NCBI GenBank assembly: GCA_003024985.2 | Contig: PXIH01S0058960.1 | Direction: 5' to 3' (one strand) | DNA from: Euperipatoides rowelli | Lineage: Eukaryota; Onychophora; Udeonychophora; Euonychophora; Peripatopsidae | DNA length: 10,980 nt | Part shown: positions 1 through 8,660 of the stretch, in pieces | Numbering within the stretch: position 1 is the first letter of the stretch | How the letters are laid out: each line of letters begins with the position of its first letter | Position numbers and translations under genes: made by a program | The notes under the pieces: model-generated | Seen by the model: only the letters and a program-made list of their open reading frames with translations | Database searches by the model: none | What the model was told of the DNA's origin: nothing

Positions 1-405
1 CTATGAGGTAGGCTATGCAGTCCGACGAAGCCTTACTACAGTGTAGTATCTGACATATTCCTCAATATGATTCCAACAGTAAATGAAAGCGATAGAAAGG
101 TCTGATAGAAAAATAACAATTTTGAAAAATTTAATTCCTGGCTTTTTAATTATTTCCTTCACTGTTCTCATTTTTAATTAATGTGGAACTCATTCAGATA
201 AGATGTTTTAGCAATTCCTTTATATTTGAAAAAAAAAATCGTATAAAATCAATGCCTTGACTTATTTCCAAAATCTAAATGTTTATTTAGATAGTGTTTC
301 CCAAGATTAGAATTTTTTTTAATAAACATTTTAACAATGGATTTTAAGTATACCATTGTGTAATAGACTGCAGAAGCTAAACATTGCAACAAAGATACTC
401 TGGAT

Positions 406-865
406 CAGTGATGGGTAAACTTTTTTAGGAGCGGGCCAAAAAAAAGAGAAAAAAACTTTAGGCGGGCCAATATAATTTATTAAAAACGTGGTAATTGTCA
501 CTTATTGGATCCCGTTTCTAGACTCCCGTGTATGCGCAGATGTTAAAAACACAGTAATTGTCACTTAGTCTTATTGACTTATTGGATCCCGTTTCTAGAC
601 TCGTGTATTAGCATGTCTCTTGTCATTAATATAAACTCAAACACGGTAAATTCAAATTCTTTCAAAATCTTGTTTCTATTTTTTTTTATTTAAATATAAA
701 AGTAAATAAGTATATTTTAATAATTTTATGCATATTTAAATGAAATTTTTTAAAACATTGAAATTAAAGATTTGTATACTATTGTTTTTTAAAACCTGTG
801 GTGGGCTGGATAGAAGCTCTAAGTGTGCCGGATCTGGCCTGCGGGCCGTAGTTTGCCCATCACTG
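406..865. mobile_element. Non-autonomous hAT element nested inside the outer element
   Basis: The left terminus CAGTGATGGGTAAACT and right terminus AGTTTGCCCATCACTG are near-perfect inverted repeats, followed inward by GGGCC-rich subterminal sequence (GAGCGGGCC at the left, GCGGGCC at the right). CTCTGGAT flanks both ends (398-405 and 866-873), a perfect 8-bp target duplication. This terminus type, CAGTGATGGGCAAACT followed by a GGCC-rich stretch, is widespread among animal hAT elements. At 460 bp with no transposase it is a miniature derivative. The open stretch at 740-958 runs across the right end into unrelated sequence and is not a gene. Because it splits a repeat unit of the outer element, it inserted later. 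Confidence 0.9.
482..602 (+). repeat. Internal direct repeat of the nested hAT element
   Basis: A 25-base block starting CTTATTGGATCCCG is identical at 501-525 and 578-602. Each copy is preceded by a related GTAATTGTCACTTA (491-504 and 554-567). This looks like an imperfect tandem duplication inside the miniature element. Confidence 0.85.
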
Positions 866-1560
866 CTCTGGATCATAGTGCTTAAATTTAAGCAAGTACT
901 AGTGAAGACACTGTTGCAGCCGAAGCTTAAGATTGGGTTCGATACTGATGGATTTTAAGTATAGCAATGTGTAACTGATTATGGAAGCTAAAACATCACA
1001 GAGACGATTTCCTGCTGCAGTGCATTCGAACTTATGCAAGTGCTAGTGGAACCATCATTGCATATGAAGCTTTAGGTTAGGGTTCCACAATTTTTTATCA
1101 AGTTTGAAAGGGTTATGTGGATAAATTTAACTGGGAAACACTGATTTAGATAAAGGACCCTACTTAAAGGATACAGTATATAAAATTCTTATTTTTTTTT
1201 TTTTTACAATTTGTTTCTAATATACAGTAAATGTTCTTTCTTTTTTTTTTTTGCAATTTTGTAAACATTTTGTTATCTGCAATTGGCCAAGTGCTTAAAT
1301 CCCTAAGCAAAAGTTTTATTTTAAAAAAAATAGTGCAGTTATTCTCATTATACTGCATAAAATTCAATTACTTTTGTAGATGCCCTTCCCCCATACACAT
1401 AAACACTTTTGCCAAGTAATGTTTTAATTTATAACCATCTGAATCAACATCTAATAAAATATATTTTAGTGAAATGAATTAATAAATTTATTCTGAGAAT
1501 GTGCTTACCTAAATAAGATTTAATTTCATTTTAAAATTGCAAATATTTTTGTAACCTACT

Positions 1561-1593
1561 CCCCCCCCCCCTCTCTCTCTCTCACACACACAC
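1561..1593 (+). repeat. Compound microsatellite (C)n(CT)n(CA)n
   Basis: A run of C passes into CT dinucleotides and then CA dinucleotides before CCATTTTT. This is a simple-sequence tract likely to vary in length between individuals. Confidence 0.95.
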
Positions 1594-1714
1594 CATTTTT
1601 GAGTAAAATTCTGTGCTGACCAACTATCTACAACTTTAGATTTCTTTATTTTTTCTCTTGTTTATCTGCAGGATAATTGGTTATTTCAAAAAAATGCAAG
1701 CAACTTAGGGTAAT

Positions 1715-1763
1715 AATATTAGTCTAATACAGTTATATTTAAAATAAATTTTAGACTAATATT
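1715..1763. repeat. Inverted repeat, 13-bp perfect arms
   Basis: AATATTAGTCTAA at 1715-1727 is exactly complementary to TTAGACTAATATT at 1751-1763, with a 23-base spacer. It could be the remnant of a tiny inverted-repeat element or a chance hairpin in AT-rich DNA. No flanking target duplication was seen. Confidence 0.7.
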
Positions 1764-3215
1764 TATTGTATATGGATAAAGCCTTTACAAACAATTCCTT
1801 GCTCACATACACATAATAACATACACATAACAATTCCCATTAGAAAAATTAAAGCAAAATAAGTAAACACAGTAATCTACCTTTTGCATGATAAAAATAA
1901 TTTATCTCTTGCATGTGTGCGAGATTATTTGAGCACAGTAATATTTTTTCAATTTACCACCATGTATTTGAGTGTGTCAAGATAGGTTTGATCTACAATT
2001 TTTTGTTTTCTAAAGCATTAGTAAAATATAATTTGAGTTTATCTAAAAAAGGTAATTACTTTCACACCACTATTTTCTGTAAAGTGAATAGGAACATACA
2101 ATTGAATGTCTAAATGCAACAATTTACAAATAATAATAATATTATTGCTGTTGAAACAGGACTTGAAATATAACTTAAACTGCTATTACATTCTTGTAAT
2201 TGCTGTCCTCAGTATAATTGCTACTGTCTGATCTCTCTTTTCTGATGATTAAGAACAATCAATCGCCTCCATTTCAAAATCATCCAAGATTTATGTATAG
2301 TGTTCTGTGGTTAATGCTCAAATGGAAGTAAGTTAGTGGAAGTTGATTGAGTCTAAGACATTTTAAGTTTTGAGATTTTCAAACTGCATTACAGATAATA
2401 AAACAATAGTTTATAATTTGAACAGCATATTGGATGAGAGAATGAAAGTGGATGTAGTGTTGGAGAATGGGAAGAGAGGGGGCTATATACAGTATAATTT
2501 TTTTTTGAAATTTTACTATAAAACTTAAATCTTATTTATAAAAAAATATATCTGAATAATTATTATTTGAATAAAATATTTACTAGGCATTGAAGCCGAA
2601 CACTATAAAATAATTCACTACTAGTCATAAATGTAAGAGAGCATTAAAATATCAAATATTTGGAATTTTAAAAAAAATTAATCAAATTTAAATTAATATG
2701 TCATTTAAATGCTTAATGATTTTATTTTAATAAAATTTAATTTTTCATTAGGCTTTGAAGCAGTTTGTGATAATGATTGAAACATTTTGTTTTACTTTAG
2801 AATTTTAACAAAATGTGGCTTCTTAGCAATTTTAAAAAAGACAGTTTCACATATGCTGTGTTTAAGCAAATAATATATAAATAAAAGAGTTATTTGAAAG
2901 GAAAATATATACTTGGACATAATTTAGATAAAAGATTAAGAGTGGGAAAAACTAATTTTCTAATTTTAAACATTTGAGAGTTAACATATACTAGAATATT
3001 CATGGCATTATTGCTGTGTTTTTCTCCTATCGCTTTTAAAAATTCACGAACTAATAATTGAAATATCTATCACCCTGTCATAATTAATAACTTTGCTTTA
3101 ACTCCTTTAAAGTCTAGTTTTTAATATAAAACTATTAACTGACTGCCAAATTTTTTAAGGACACTGCTCATTAGAGAACGAAATGTTCATATATTTTGAC
3201 AAATTAAGTTTTTAT

Positions 3216-3645
3216 TAGGGATGGACGGTTCTAACAGCAGTGGCACCCCTATTTTAAATTTTTCAGTGGCGACCCAGTATTAAGGGGGAAAAACTGAAAA
3301 GAAAAATAATTTATTTAACCAACAACTTTTTTATTCATATTTTACATAATATAATCGTATTTCTATATGGAAAAAAAATATATTTTCCTATTTTATTATA
3401 AACATAATTATTACAAACCTTAGTAATATTTATTAAAGAAATGGAGCAAATTTTGCAAATCTTAAAATATTTCTTTGCTTTAATGTTTATGAAGTCATTA
3501 ATTATTTTATCAGTGTTTAATTTATCATAAAAATCTCTTTCTCATTTAATAACTCGGAACTTCTTAAGTAACAAAGCATATGAGCAGGGGGTGGCGTCTT
3601 ATCTTATGTGGTGCTTAGCTTGATTAGTGGTTAACGCCGTCCCTG
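3216..3645. mobile_element. Non-autonomous hAT-type element
   Basis: The left end TAGGGATGGACGGTTCTAAC pairs with the right end, which read inward is CAGGGACGGCGTTAACCAC. GTTTTTAT flanks both ends exactly (3208-3215 and 3646-3653), an 8-bp target duplication. CAGGGRYGG-type termini occur in many animal hAT elements. The 430-bp body is AT-rich with no transposase frame. The terminal repeats have diverged, including C to T at the first base on the left, so it is an old insertion. It sits about 330 bp upstream of the first SEC31 exon, inside the inferred preceding intron. Confidence 0.8.
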
Positions 3646-3980
3646 GTTTTTATCTACAAAAAAATAAAGCAATTATGAGGGTTTATAGTGCAATTAATTA
3701 GATGTGTAATATTGTACAGTATTTAATATTACGTAATTTGTATTATTATTAGACCTGAAAGAAAAACATTATATGGTCAAAATATATTTAGGAACTAGAT
3801 TGTTCCAAATAATGGGCGGGGTTTATTGAAATGTATTAATAATAGTAATTTTAATTTAGTTCGTTGATATAAAAATTTGGGATTATTAATAATAATGAAT
3901 TTATAAATAATATCGGTAATTTTAAATTATTAATAATAATAATGTTCAATTTCATTTATTTTGAAATTATTTTTTTCCAG
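3646..3980. other. AT-rich intronic sequence before SEC31 exon A
   Basis: Apart from many short AAT/TTA stretches and the pyrimidine tract with AG acceptor at 3971-3980, nothing recognisable is present. Confidence 0.6.
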
Positions 3981-4055
3981 ATGAATTTTGAAGAAGAACC
4001 AAGAAATCAATTTCTATCTTTGTTGGGATACAGTTCGCATAAATTGTCTAAAAAG
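3981..4055 (+). CDS. SEC31: Internal exon A of a SEC31 homologue (COPII outer coat)
   Basis: The exon is bounded by a strong acceptor (TTTTTTCCAG, ending at 3980) and a donor (AAG then GTAAAT at 4056). Of the three frames only the one starting ATG is open; it gives 25 codons and leaves both boundaries in phase 0. The peptide includes FLSLLGYSSHKLSKK, which lines up with YLELLGYRKEDLGKK as I recall it from human SEC31A, just C-terminal of the WD40 propeller; the preceding NFEEE also matches NFEDD. SEC31 pairs with SEC13 to form the outer cage of ER-exit COPII vesicles and binds SEC23/SAR1. The first Met falls where human has Val, so it is an internal residue rather than a start. Identification rests on about 30 residues spanning both exons and was made by eye. 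Confidence 0.78.
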
Positions 4056-4660
4056 GTAAATTCTATTATTATGTCTATGTGTTAGTTTCATTGATACATT
4101 GACATTTTACATTTTTTTTTTTTTTTTTACAATACTTTGTTCCTTGAAATTACTATAAATTATATTTATAGTATATGATCTCTTCACATATATAAATTGT
4201 AACAACGATAACAAAATAAAATAGCATTCACTATAGCTATAATGACAATTATCTAGACATGACTAAAGACATAATTTGTTTTGGGTTATATAGGTGTTGA
4301 AGGAATAATAAATATGAAGCATGAAGCTTTTCAATGGTATAGAATTAATCAAAAATAAGATCACTATTAATCCTGTAGAATAATTTATAATTATTTAGAA
4401 ATGAGGCCAGGCTTTTGTTCAGAAGCCAATATTGGGTATTTTATGGTAGGTTATTTATTTGAATAGCCTATTATAATCAGGTTAGCATTTCTCATTCGTT
4501 TTTAACCTACAGTACATGTAATCAACAATGCCTCCAAAGAGGAAAAAAAAAATTAGGCGAAGTTCATGACCCACCAACAACCTTTTCAGATTCCATTGTT
4601 ATGCATACCTTATAGGATGAAAACCCCTGCGTTAAACTAAATAATCATAGTTTTAATGAC

Positions 4661-4689
4661 ATAATAATAATAATAATAATAATAATAAT
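4661..4689 (+). repeat. AAT trinucleotide microsatellite
   Basis: About nine to ten uninterrupted ATA/AAT units. Confidence 0.95.
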
Positions 4690-5051
4690 TGTGCTTTGGC
4701 ATTTTATTATTATCAAATGGTTAATTAAATTATTATTTTTATTTGAAATTTTTTGAATATGTTATTCAACACAAATAGTTTAAAGTTTCAAAAATTTTGA
4801 TCAGAATCAAAGTTTTTTTTGGGCAAAATTTAATTAATATTGAATTTAGATTACCTTTTTTACTTAGAAAAATTAATTTCTGCAAATTATTAATGTTGGG
4901 TGTACATATTCATATTGTCCCCCGTTAAAATACCCAATCACAATTACTCATTGATAAGCTAAAATTAGAAAATAAAAATTTACATAATTTTGGTTTTGCT
5001 ATCAGTTTCTTAGTAGTATACTTTTAATTATTTTTATCAATATTGCTAAAT

Positions 5052-5081
5052 TATATACAGTATATATACGTACTGTATATA
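5052..5081. repeat. Hairpin with 11-bp perfect arms around TACAGTA
   Basis: TATATACAGTA at 5052-5062 is exactly complementary to TACTGTATATA at 5071-5081 across an 8-base loop. It lies within a TA-rich stretch and could have arisen from TA dinucleotide expansion. Confidence 0.7.
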
Positions 5082-5521
5082 TATATATTTTGGCTCTTAA
5101 TTTCATGGAAATTGGCTATGTGTGTCATTTTAGATAAGCATGTATCATGCCAATGATTGACCATCATGATTAAATCTATTTAGATTAATAAAAGCTTATT
5201 TAAACTCAAAACTGAGTTACTGTAAATTACCGTATATATTTTTAATAATAACTTTTTTCTATTATAAAGAAATAAAATTTAATAATTTCCTAATAATATA
5301 TATATATTTTTTTTTTCATATTTAATTTTTTTGTTTTTGTTTTTAGAATTATAGAACCATTTTTTAGCTTAATTAAAACTAGGTTAGGTTTTTCTGGTTT
5401 ATAGTTAGACAAAAATCATTTTCCTATTTCTAATTGTCATCCATTTCATTTACAGTATGTGTACTTTAAAAATTCACCATACTAACTCTTTAGGATTGCT
5501 GTTAACCTTTTCCTTCCATAG

Positions 5522-5617
5522 ATGGCAGTGTTTCTGGGTAATCATGATCCTTACCTCACTAACGATGGTGGTGTAGATGCTCAAGAATTAGCTCACAAAA
5601 TGTCCCTTCTCACAAAT
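5522..5617 (+). CDS. SEC31: Internal exon B of a SEC31 homologue (COPII outer coat)
   Basis: The acceptor CTTCCATAG ends at 5521 and the donor is AAT followed by GTAAGC at 5618. The 96-bp exon gives 32 codons with no stop and is phase 0 at both ends, so it joins exon A in frame. Its start MAVFLGN continues the SEC31 match (IALALNK follows the LGKK segment in human SEC31A as I recall it). The remainder, including GGVDAQELAHKMSLLTN, lies in the variable acidic or polar linker before the alpha-solenoid, where sequence is poorly conserved; it could not be aligned by eye. The next expected segment was not found downstream in the window, so the following intron is longer than 5.3 kb unless the gene is interrupted. 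Confidence 0.75.
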
Positions 5618-6296
5618 GTAAGCTGTTCACCTCATTACTAATATTAATAATCCTTTCATTTTCTATTAATACTTTTCTTTCCCTTTGTTTCATGTTTTAT
5701 ATCATCCTCTCTTTCATTCATAATAATATGGGGCTGTTTTGGTACTTTTTTTGCTTTACTCATGTAGATTGAAATTTTTTTGTAATAGTCTGATAAAAAC
5801 AAATTAGTATTTAATTATAACATACACTTTATACAGTACCGGTATATATTATTTGTGAAAGTTTGTTTTCTTTTATAACTCAATCCCTATCAAAGTCTGC
5901 AAGTCCAACTTTGTTACAGGCCTCCTTTTATCAAGGATTGGTTTTTGGCTAATCATGTTTGCCATAATTTAATTTGGTGAGTGGAGTGATAACCCTGGTG
6001 GGTGGAGTGAATTATTTTATGCACTATGTTGAGTAGCATATCATTTAAAGCATTTTTATACTAATTTAAAAAATGTATGTATATTTACAGCATTTATCAT
6101 AATCTTGTGTGAAAATATATATCCCCCCCCCCCCTCTTCCTCCTTCCTGGAATCTAAATATAATTTGTTAAAGTGTTAAGAACCAAAAGGCCCTACCTTT
6201 CAAATTTTGCACATGACATTCTGTCACCCCTCAAAAGATTTTAGGCAACTTTGTTCTCCCCACATCCCCTAAACCTTTCTCCCTCATTGAGAAGAA
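5618..6296. other. Non-coding sequence between SEC31 exon B and the copia fragment
   Basis: Inferred intronic. It contains a poly-C tract passing into CT-rich sequence at 6123-6150 and near-duplicated GGTG(A/G)GTGGAGTGA phrases at 5976-6010. No LTR, primer-binding site or coding segment was recognised, so any 5' LTR of the copia element that follows is missing or too diverged to see. Confidence 0.55.
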
Positions 6297-6660
6297 ATGT
6301 TGGAAAATAAAGCTTTGATTAACAAACTGAATAGAACAATTTACACATCATGGAGCTATCAAATGGTATTGACGGAAAGTGATATATGGACAAGACTAGA
6401 GCTTGTGAAGTGTGAAATAAAGCCAATGTTAAAAAAAATATGTTAGAAGACAAGGGAAAAGTTTAGTAAAAGTTACACTCACAATCTGTGATGAACAGTA
6501 AATGCATATTAATCATTTAAATTCAGTGAAAGAAGTTTGTGAAGAATTACAGCGATTACTGTATATGCCCCATGTGAGAGTACATTTTCTATTGTCCAAT
6601 TACGAAGAAAATTACATTCTTATGAAATAAAATCAGAGATTCTTAGATCGAGAAAAATGT
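6297..6660 (+). pseudogene. Ty1/copia gag, N-terminal part (broken)
   Basis: From an ATG at 6297, 49 codons run open to a TAG at 6444. They contain LINKLNRTIYTSWSYQM followed by LTESDIWTRLE, the conserved KLNG-NY-WS-QM opening of copia-type Gag (the former UBN2/DUF4219 region). Gag similarity resumes in shifted frames: HINHLNSVKEVCEELQR near 6505-6555 and RRKLHSYEIK near 6603-6632, the latter corresponding to the L-KLY--KM segment. Gag forms the retrotransposon's particle shell. Stops and frameshifts make it non-functional. Matching Gag sequence stops near 6660 and continues at about 7728, after an inverted copia fragment. Confidence 0.8.
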
Positions 6661-6708
6661 TTAATTAATAACTAAAGGACCCGATATTTTAGGAATTACA
6701 AATTTAGC

Positions 6709-6870
6709 TGTTCTGAGAAGAGAGTTTAATAAAGAACAAAAGAACACCTAAAAATCACAACCTGCACAGAGTGATATTCTAAGAAGTGCATGCAATTTGT
6801 TTTATTAAGTCAAGATTAACTAATTAGAGAAGTGTAATTATCATGCTAAAGTAGAAATGTCATTACAACA
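6709..6870 (-). repeat. Possible copia LTR (3' LTR of the inverted fragment)
   Basis: Read on the - strand, this segment starts TGTTGTAATGACA eight bases beyond the end of the RNase H reading frame and ends CTTCTCAGAACA. That gives TGTT...AACA termini of the kind LTRs have, with an internal AATAAA (in TTAATAAAACA) as a possible polyadenylation signal. The purine-rich AAGTGGGATTAAGAG just upstream could be the polypurine tract. No second copy is present in the window for comparison, so the outer boundary is inferred only from the TG/CA rule. Confidence 0.45.
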
Positions 6871-6877
6871 CATACTC

Positions 6878-7720
6878 TTAATCCCACTTCATATTGCATT
6901 TAGGTTTGAGAACTGATAGTCTAGGTTCTGGCAAACACTTTGTCAGCATATCAGCATTCTGTTTACTAGTTGGCACATATTCTAACTTAATGTTATGCAT
7001 ACAATGACTTGGTGAAAAAAACTTGTCCAAATGTTTAAAACCGCAGTTATTTTCATACACAACAGCTTTGATTGCTGATTGGTTATCCTCATACATTTTG
7101 ATTTTACAAGCACTTGTATGTTTACTAATTATCCTGTTCATCCATAAAGTATCCTGAATTGCTATTCCCATAGCAATTTCAGCTTTAGTTGAAGACAAGT
7201 TAATTGAAAATGTATTTTGTTTCTTGATTGTCCATGCAATAGGGCAGCCATAAACTAAGATAAAATCACCATGTATAGATTTTCTATCTTGAGTTTCAGA
7301 TCCCCAACTTGCATTGACAAATACTTTTGATAGACTACTTTTAAAGATGAAGTCCTTTGAAAATAACCCAAGATTTTGTTGAGAACATTCCAAGCAGTGT
7401 CAGTAAATGTTACTGTAATTGACTTAGATAGTTAACAGCAAACCGAATGTCTAGACAGTAGTAGAAACTAGGTAAAATAGTTAACCAATTAGTTCACGAT
7501 ATGGTCCATGAAATGCATTGCCTTTTTCAAAATCTGCAGGAATTGACTTGGTTCAAGAAGTATTGCACTTGGCTTACAGTCAGACATGTTGAATTTTTGC
7601 AAATTCTTTTGATGTATTATTCTAATGGTCTAATAAAAGTTATTTTGACTATGCTCAATTTGAATACCTAGAAACTTAGTGGCGATTTCTGACTTCAACA
7701 TTTCAAACTCACTTTTAGAA
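6878..7720 (-). pseudogene. Ty1/copia pol 3' end: late RT plus RNase H (inverted fragment)
   Basis: The last 171 codons (7393 down to 6878) are open. They encode a copia RNase H: NASWGSETQDRKS (residues 27-39, with the first catalytic Asp replaced by Asn), LSSTKAE (catalytic Glu at residue 72), EDNQSAI (Asp at residue 103), and a C-terminus ending MKWD. Further upstream on the same strand, in broken frames, are RT-tail motifs: FEM near 7705, FLGIQIE at 7654-7674, MSDCKPS near 7570-7590 and VNYLSQ-like codons near 7420-7440. RT and RNase H copy the element's RNA into DNA. The loss of the first Asp plus frameshifts in the RT part indicate an inactive copy. It lies antisense between two + strand gag pieces. 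Confidence 0.88.
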
Positions 7721-7727
7721 GTCTTAT

Positions 7728-8150
7728 AGTCATTTAAATTTCTGAATTGTCTGAGCCAGTAACTGATTTGCATATGACGGGCACACAAATATCTGACGTG
7801 GATATTGTTGTTTACATTTTGATGTCCCTGCCATCAGAATGTCATCGTGAAGGCAGCGATTGAAAACCAGTCCAGTGAAAATTTGACATTGGACTTTGTC
7901 ATGCAAAAGCTTATTGATGCCGAATCACTAATGATAAACAGTAAAACAAAAATAGGCAGACATGTAAATGATAAATCGTTTATTGAAAATGTAGCGTTTT
8001 CTTGCACAATGGAAGAAACATTGTTTGCTGTCAATGTTAAAACAGGGGACATATTTCCAAAGACTGTAAGAAAATCATGTTTTAATTTGGGTATGCCGGG
8101 ATACTAAAAAGGATTGTAAACTAAATCTAATAATAAACAATAAAATGTGG
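7728..8150 (+). pseudogene. Ty1/copia gag, C-terminal part with decayed zinc knuckle
   Basis: Open codons from 7744 read ELSEPVTDLHMTGTQ, then ISDVDIV and ILMSLPSE, the typical TD-L-G--ISD-----LLMSLP motif of copia Gag. A frameshift near 7840 leads into a frame containing KAAIENQSSENLTLDFVMQK (open 7847-8107), the conserved NLT-DFV--KL-D-E helix. The frame ends at CFNLGMPGY, a relic CCHC zinc knuckle with the second Cys and the His replaced, then a stop. A KRDC-like remainder follows out of frame. The zinc knuckle normally binds the genomic RNA. This is the continuation of the gag piece that breaks off near 6660. Confidence 0.85.
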
Positions 8151-8443
8151 CCATTACATTTGCAACTGGTGCTTTAAATAATGAACAGTTAATTATGGAT
8201 TTTGGATCCACGTCTAACATGTGCATGCTTGAAGTTTTAGGTGTCAGAATTATTACTGGTACAATAGAAAACATGAAAGTGACAATGAAAAAGGTTTTAT
8301 ACTTTCCAGATCTTAATGGAGAATTCTTATCTATAAAAAACATTGAAGCAGCTGGTTATCCCATAATTTTTAAAAATAGAAAAGTGATAATACATAAAGG
8401 AAGTAATTGCATCATTATTCGTCATCAAAATTCTCATGGTTAA
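8147..8443 (+). pseudogene. Ty1/copia aspartic protease and start of pre-integrase region
   Basis: The 98-codon open frame contains LIMDFGSTSNMCM, matching the copia protease active site (W-DSGAT-HM in intact elements). Asp is kept but Ser is Phe, Ala is Ser and His is Asn. It continues with the family-typical VLYFPDLNGEFLSIKNIEAA and a hydrophobic strand IIFKNRKVII. The protease cleaves the Gag-Pol polyprotein. Active-site changes and the loss of frame continuity with gag indicate a dead copy. The Met at 8147 is only the first in an open stretch and not a real start. Confidence 0.88.
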
Positions 8444-8499
8444 TGTTTAAGTACCGGTAATTTTCAACCTGAATGTGGTACGACAATGTCAATTAAAGA

Positions 8500-8660
8500 A
8501 TATGATGCAAGTCTCTGGTATCACTTTATGGCAATCTTCAGACCAAGCCTTGAAACAGATGAAACTGCCTGTCATGAATCATTTGTGAGAAATGCATCCT
8601 GGAAAAGCAAATAGCCATACCAAAAAATGTTCTAATATAGCCTGATTTAGGGCAAAGGTC
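8500..8660 (+). pseudogene. Copia GAG-pre-integrase / integrase zinc-binding remnant
   Basis: In broken frames the sequence shows LWYH (8515-8526), then SDQALKQMKLP after a frame change, then CEKCILEKQ at 8584-8610. This is the LWH--GH ... C--C--GK arrangement of the HHCC zinc-binding domain that precedes the copia integrase core. At least two frameshifts separate these motifs. Part of this segment (8622-8650) recurs at 10487-10515. Confidence 0.75.
8622..8650 (+). repeat. 29-bp duplication, copy 1 (inside copia pol)
   Basis: The sequence starting AAAAAATGTTCTAAT and ending AGCCTGATTTAG recurs at 10487-10515 with one mismatch (A versus C). Similarity stops abruptly on both sides. Confidence 0.85.

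Larger units (their letters stand above)
337..1090 (+). repeat. Diverged tandem dimer of a ~143-bp unit, interrupted by the nested hAT
   Basis: ATGGATTTTAAGTATA begins both units, at 337 and 948. Both continue with matching CA-TGTGTAA, GAAGCTAAA and GCAAGT-CTAGTG-A blocks, and end in GAAGCTT followed by GGGTTC. Subtracting the 460-bp nested element and its extra 8-bp target leaves about 143 bp per unit. The copies differ by scattered substitutions and small indels. No coding potential or known satellite was recognised. Confidence 0.75.
293..1143. mobile_element. Non-autonomous hAT-type element (outer host of a nested insertion)
   Basis: The left end reads AGTGTTTCCCA and the right end TGGGAAACACTG, an inverted-repeat pair. 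The 8 bases ATTTAGAT lie immediately outside both ends (285-292 and 1144-1151), a perfect target duplication of the length hAT transposases make. CAGTG-type termini are typical of animal hAT elements. Without the nested insertion and its duplicated target, about 383 bp remain. There is no transposase reading frame, so this is a miniature element mobilised in trans. The left end lacks the initial C present at the right end. The interior holds two copies of a ~143-bp unit. Terminal similarity beyond about 11 bases is weak, so the family cannot be named. Confidence 0.8.
1144..3215. other. AT-rich non-coding stretch, probably intronic or flanking
   Basis: No gene was recognised in about 2 kb. The longest open frames are at 1164-1419 (both strands) and 1913-2113. 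They are dominated by poly-A/T-encoded residues and resemble no family. The stretch holds poly-T runs near 1192-1205 and 1240-1252, a compound microsatellite at 1561-1593 and a 13-bp-arm hairpin at 1715-1763. Nothing else stands out. Confidence 0.6.
4056..5521 (+). other. SEC31: Phase-0 intron between SEC31 exons A and B
   Basis: The intron begins GTAAAT and ends TTCCTTCCATAG, following GT-AG rules with a fair pyrimidine tract. At about 1.47 kb it is AT-rich and contains an AAT microsatellite (4661-4689), a palindromic TATACAGTA hairpin (5052-5081) and a short basic reading start at 4529. No complete transposon was recognised in it. Confidence 0.75.

Noticed and set aside
740-958. 72-codon open frame on +
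   Set aside because: It starts inside the nested hAT element, crosses its right end and target duplication, and runs into the outer element's repeat unit, so it cannot be a conserved gene.
1164-1419. Overlapping open frames on both strands
   Set aside because: The translations are mostly Lys/Asn or Phe/Leu runs from poly-A/T tracts with no family resemblance.
1913-2113. 66-codon open frame on +
   Set aside because: No recognisable motif, splice context or codon bias; expected by chance in 11 kb.
3981-3983. ATG as a translation start for the SEC31 exon
   Set aside because: It directly follows a strong splice acceptor and aligns with an internal residue of SEC31, so it is coding sequence within the protein.
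4110-4130. Poly-T tract as the tail of an inverted retroposon
   Set aside because: No LINE or SINE body or target duplication could be identified next to it; similar T tracts occur throughout the window.
7834-8052. Minus-strand open frame of 72 codons
   Set aside because: It is antisense to clear + strand copia gag (NLTLDFV region) and has no family similarity of its own.
8104-8343. Minus-strand open frame of 79 codons
   Set aside because: Shadow of the + strand protease frame.
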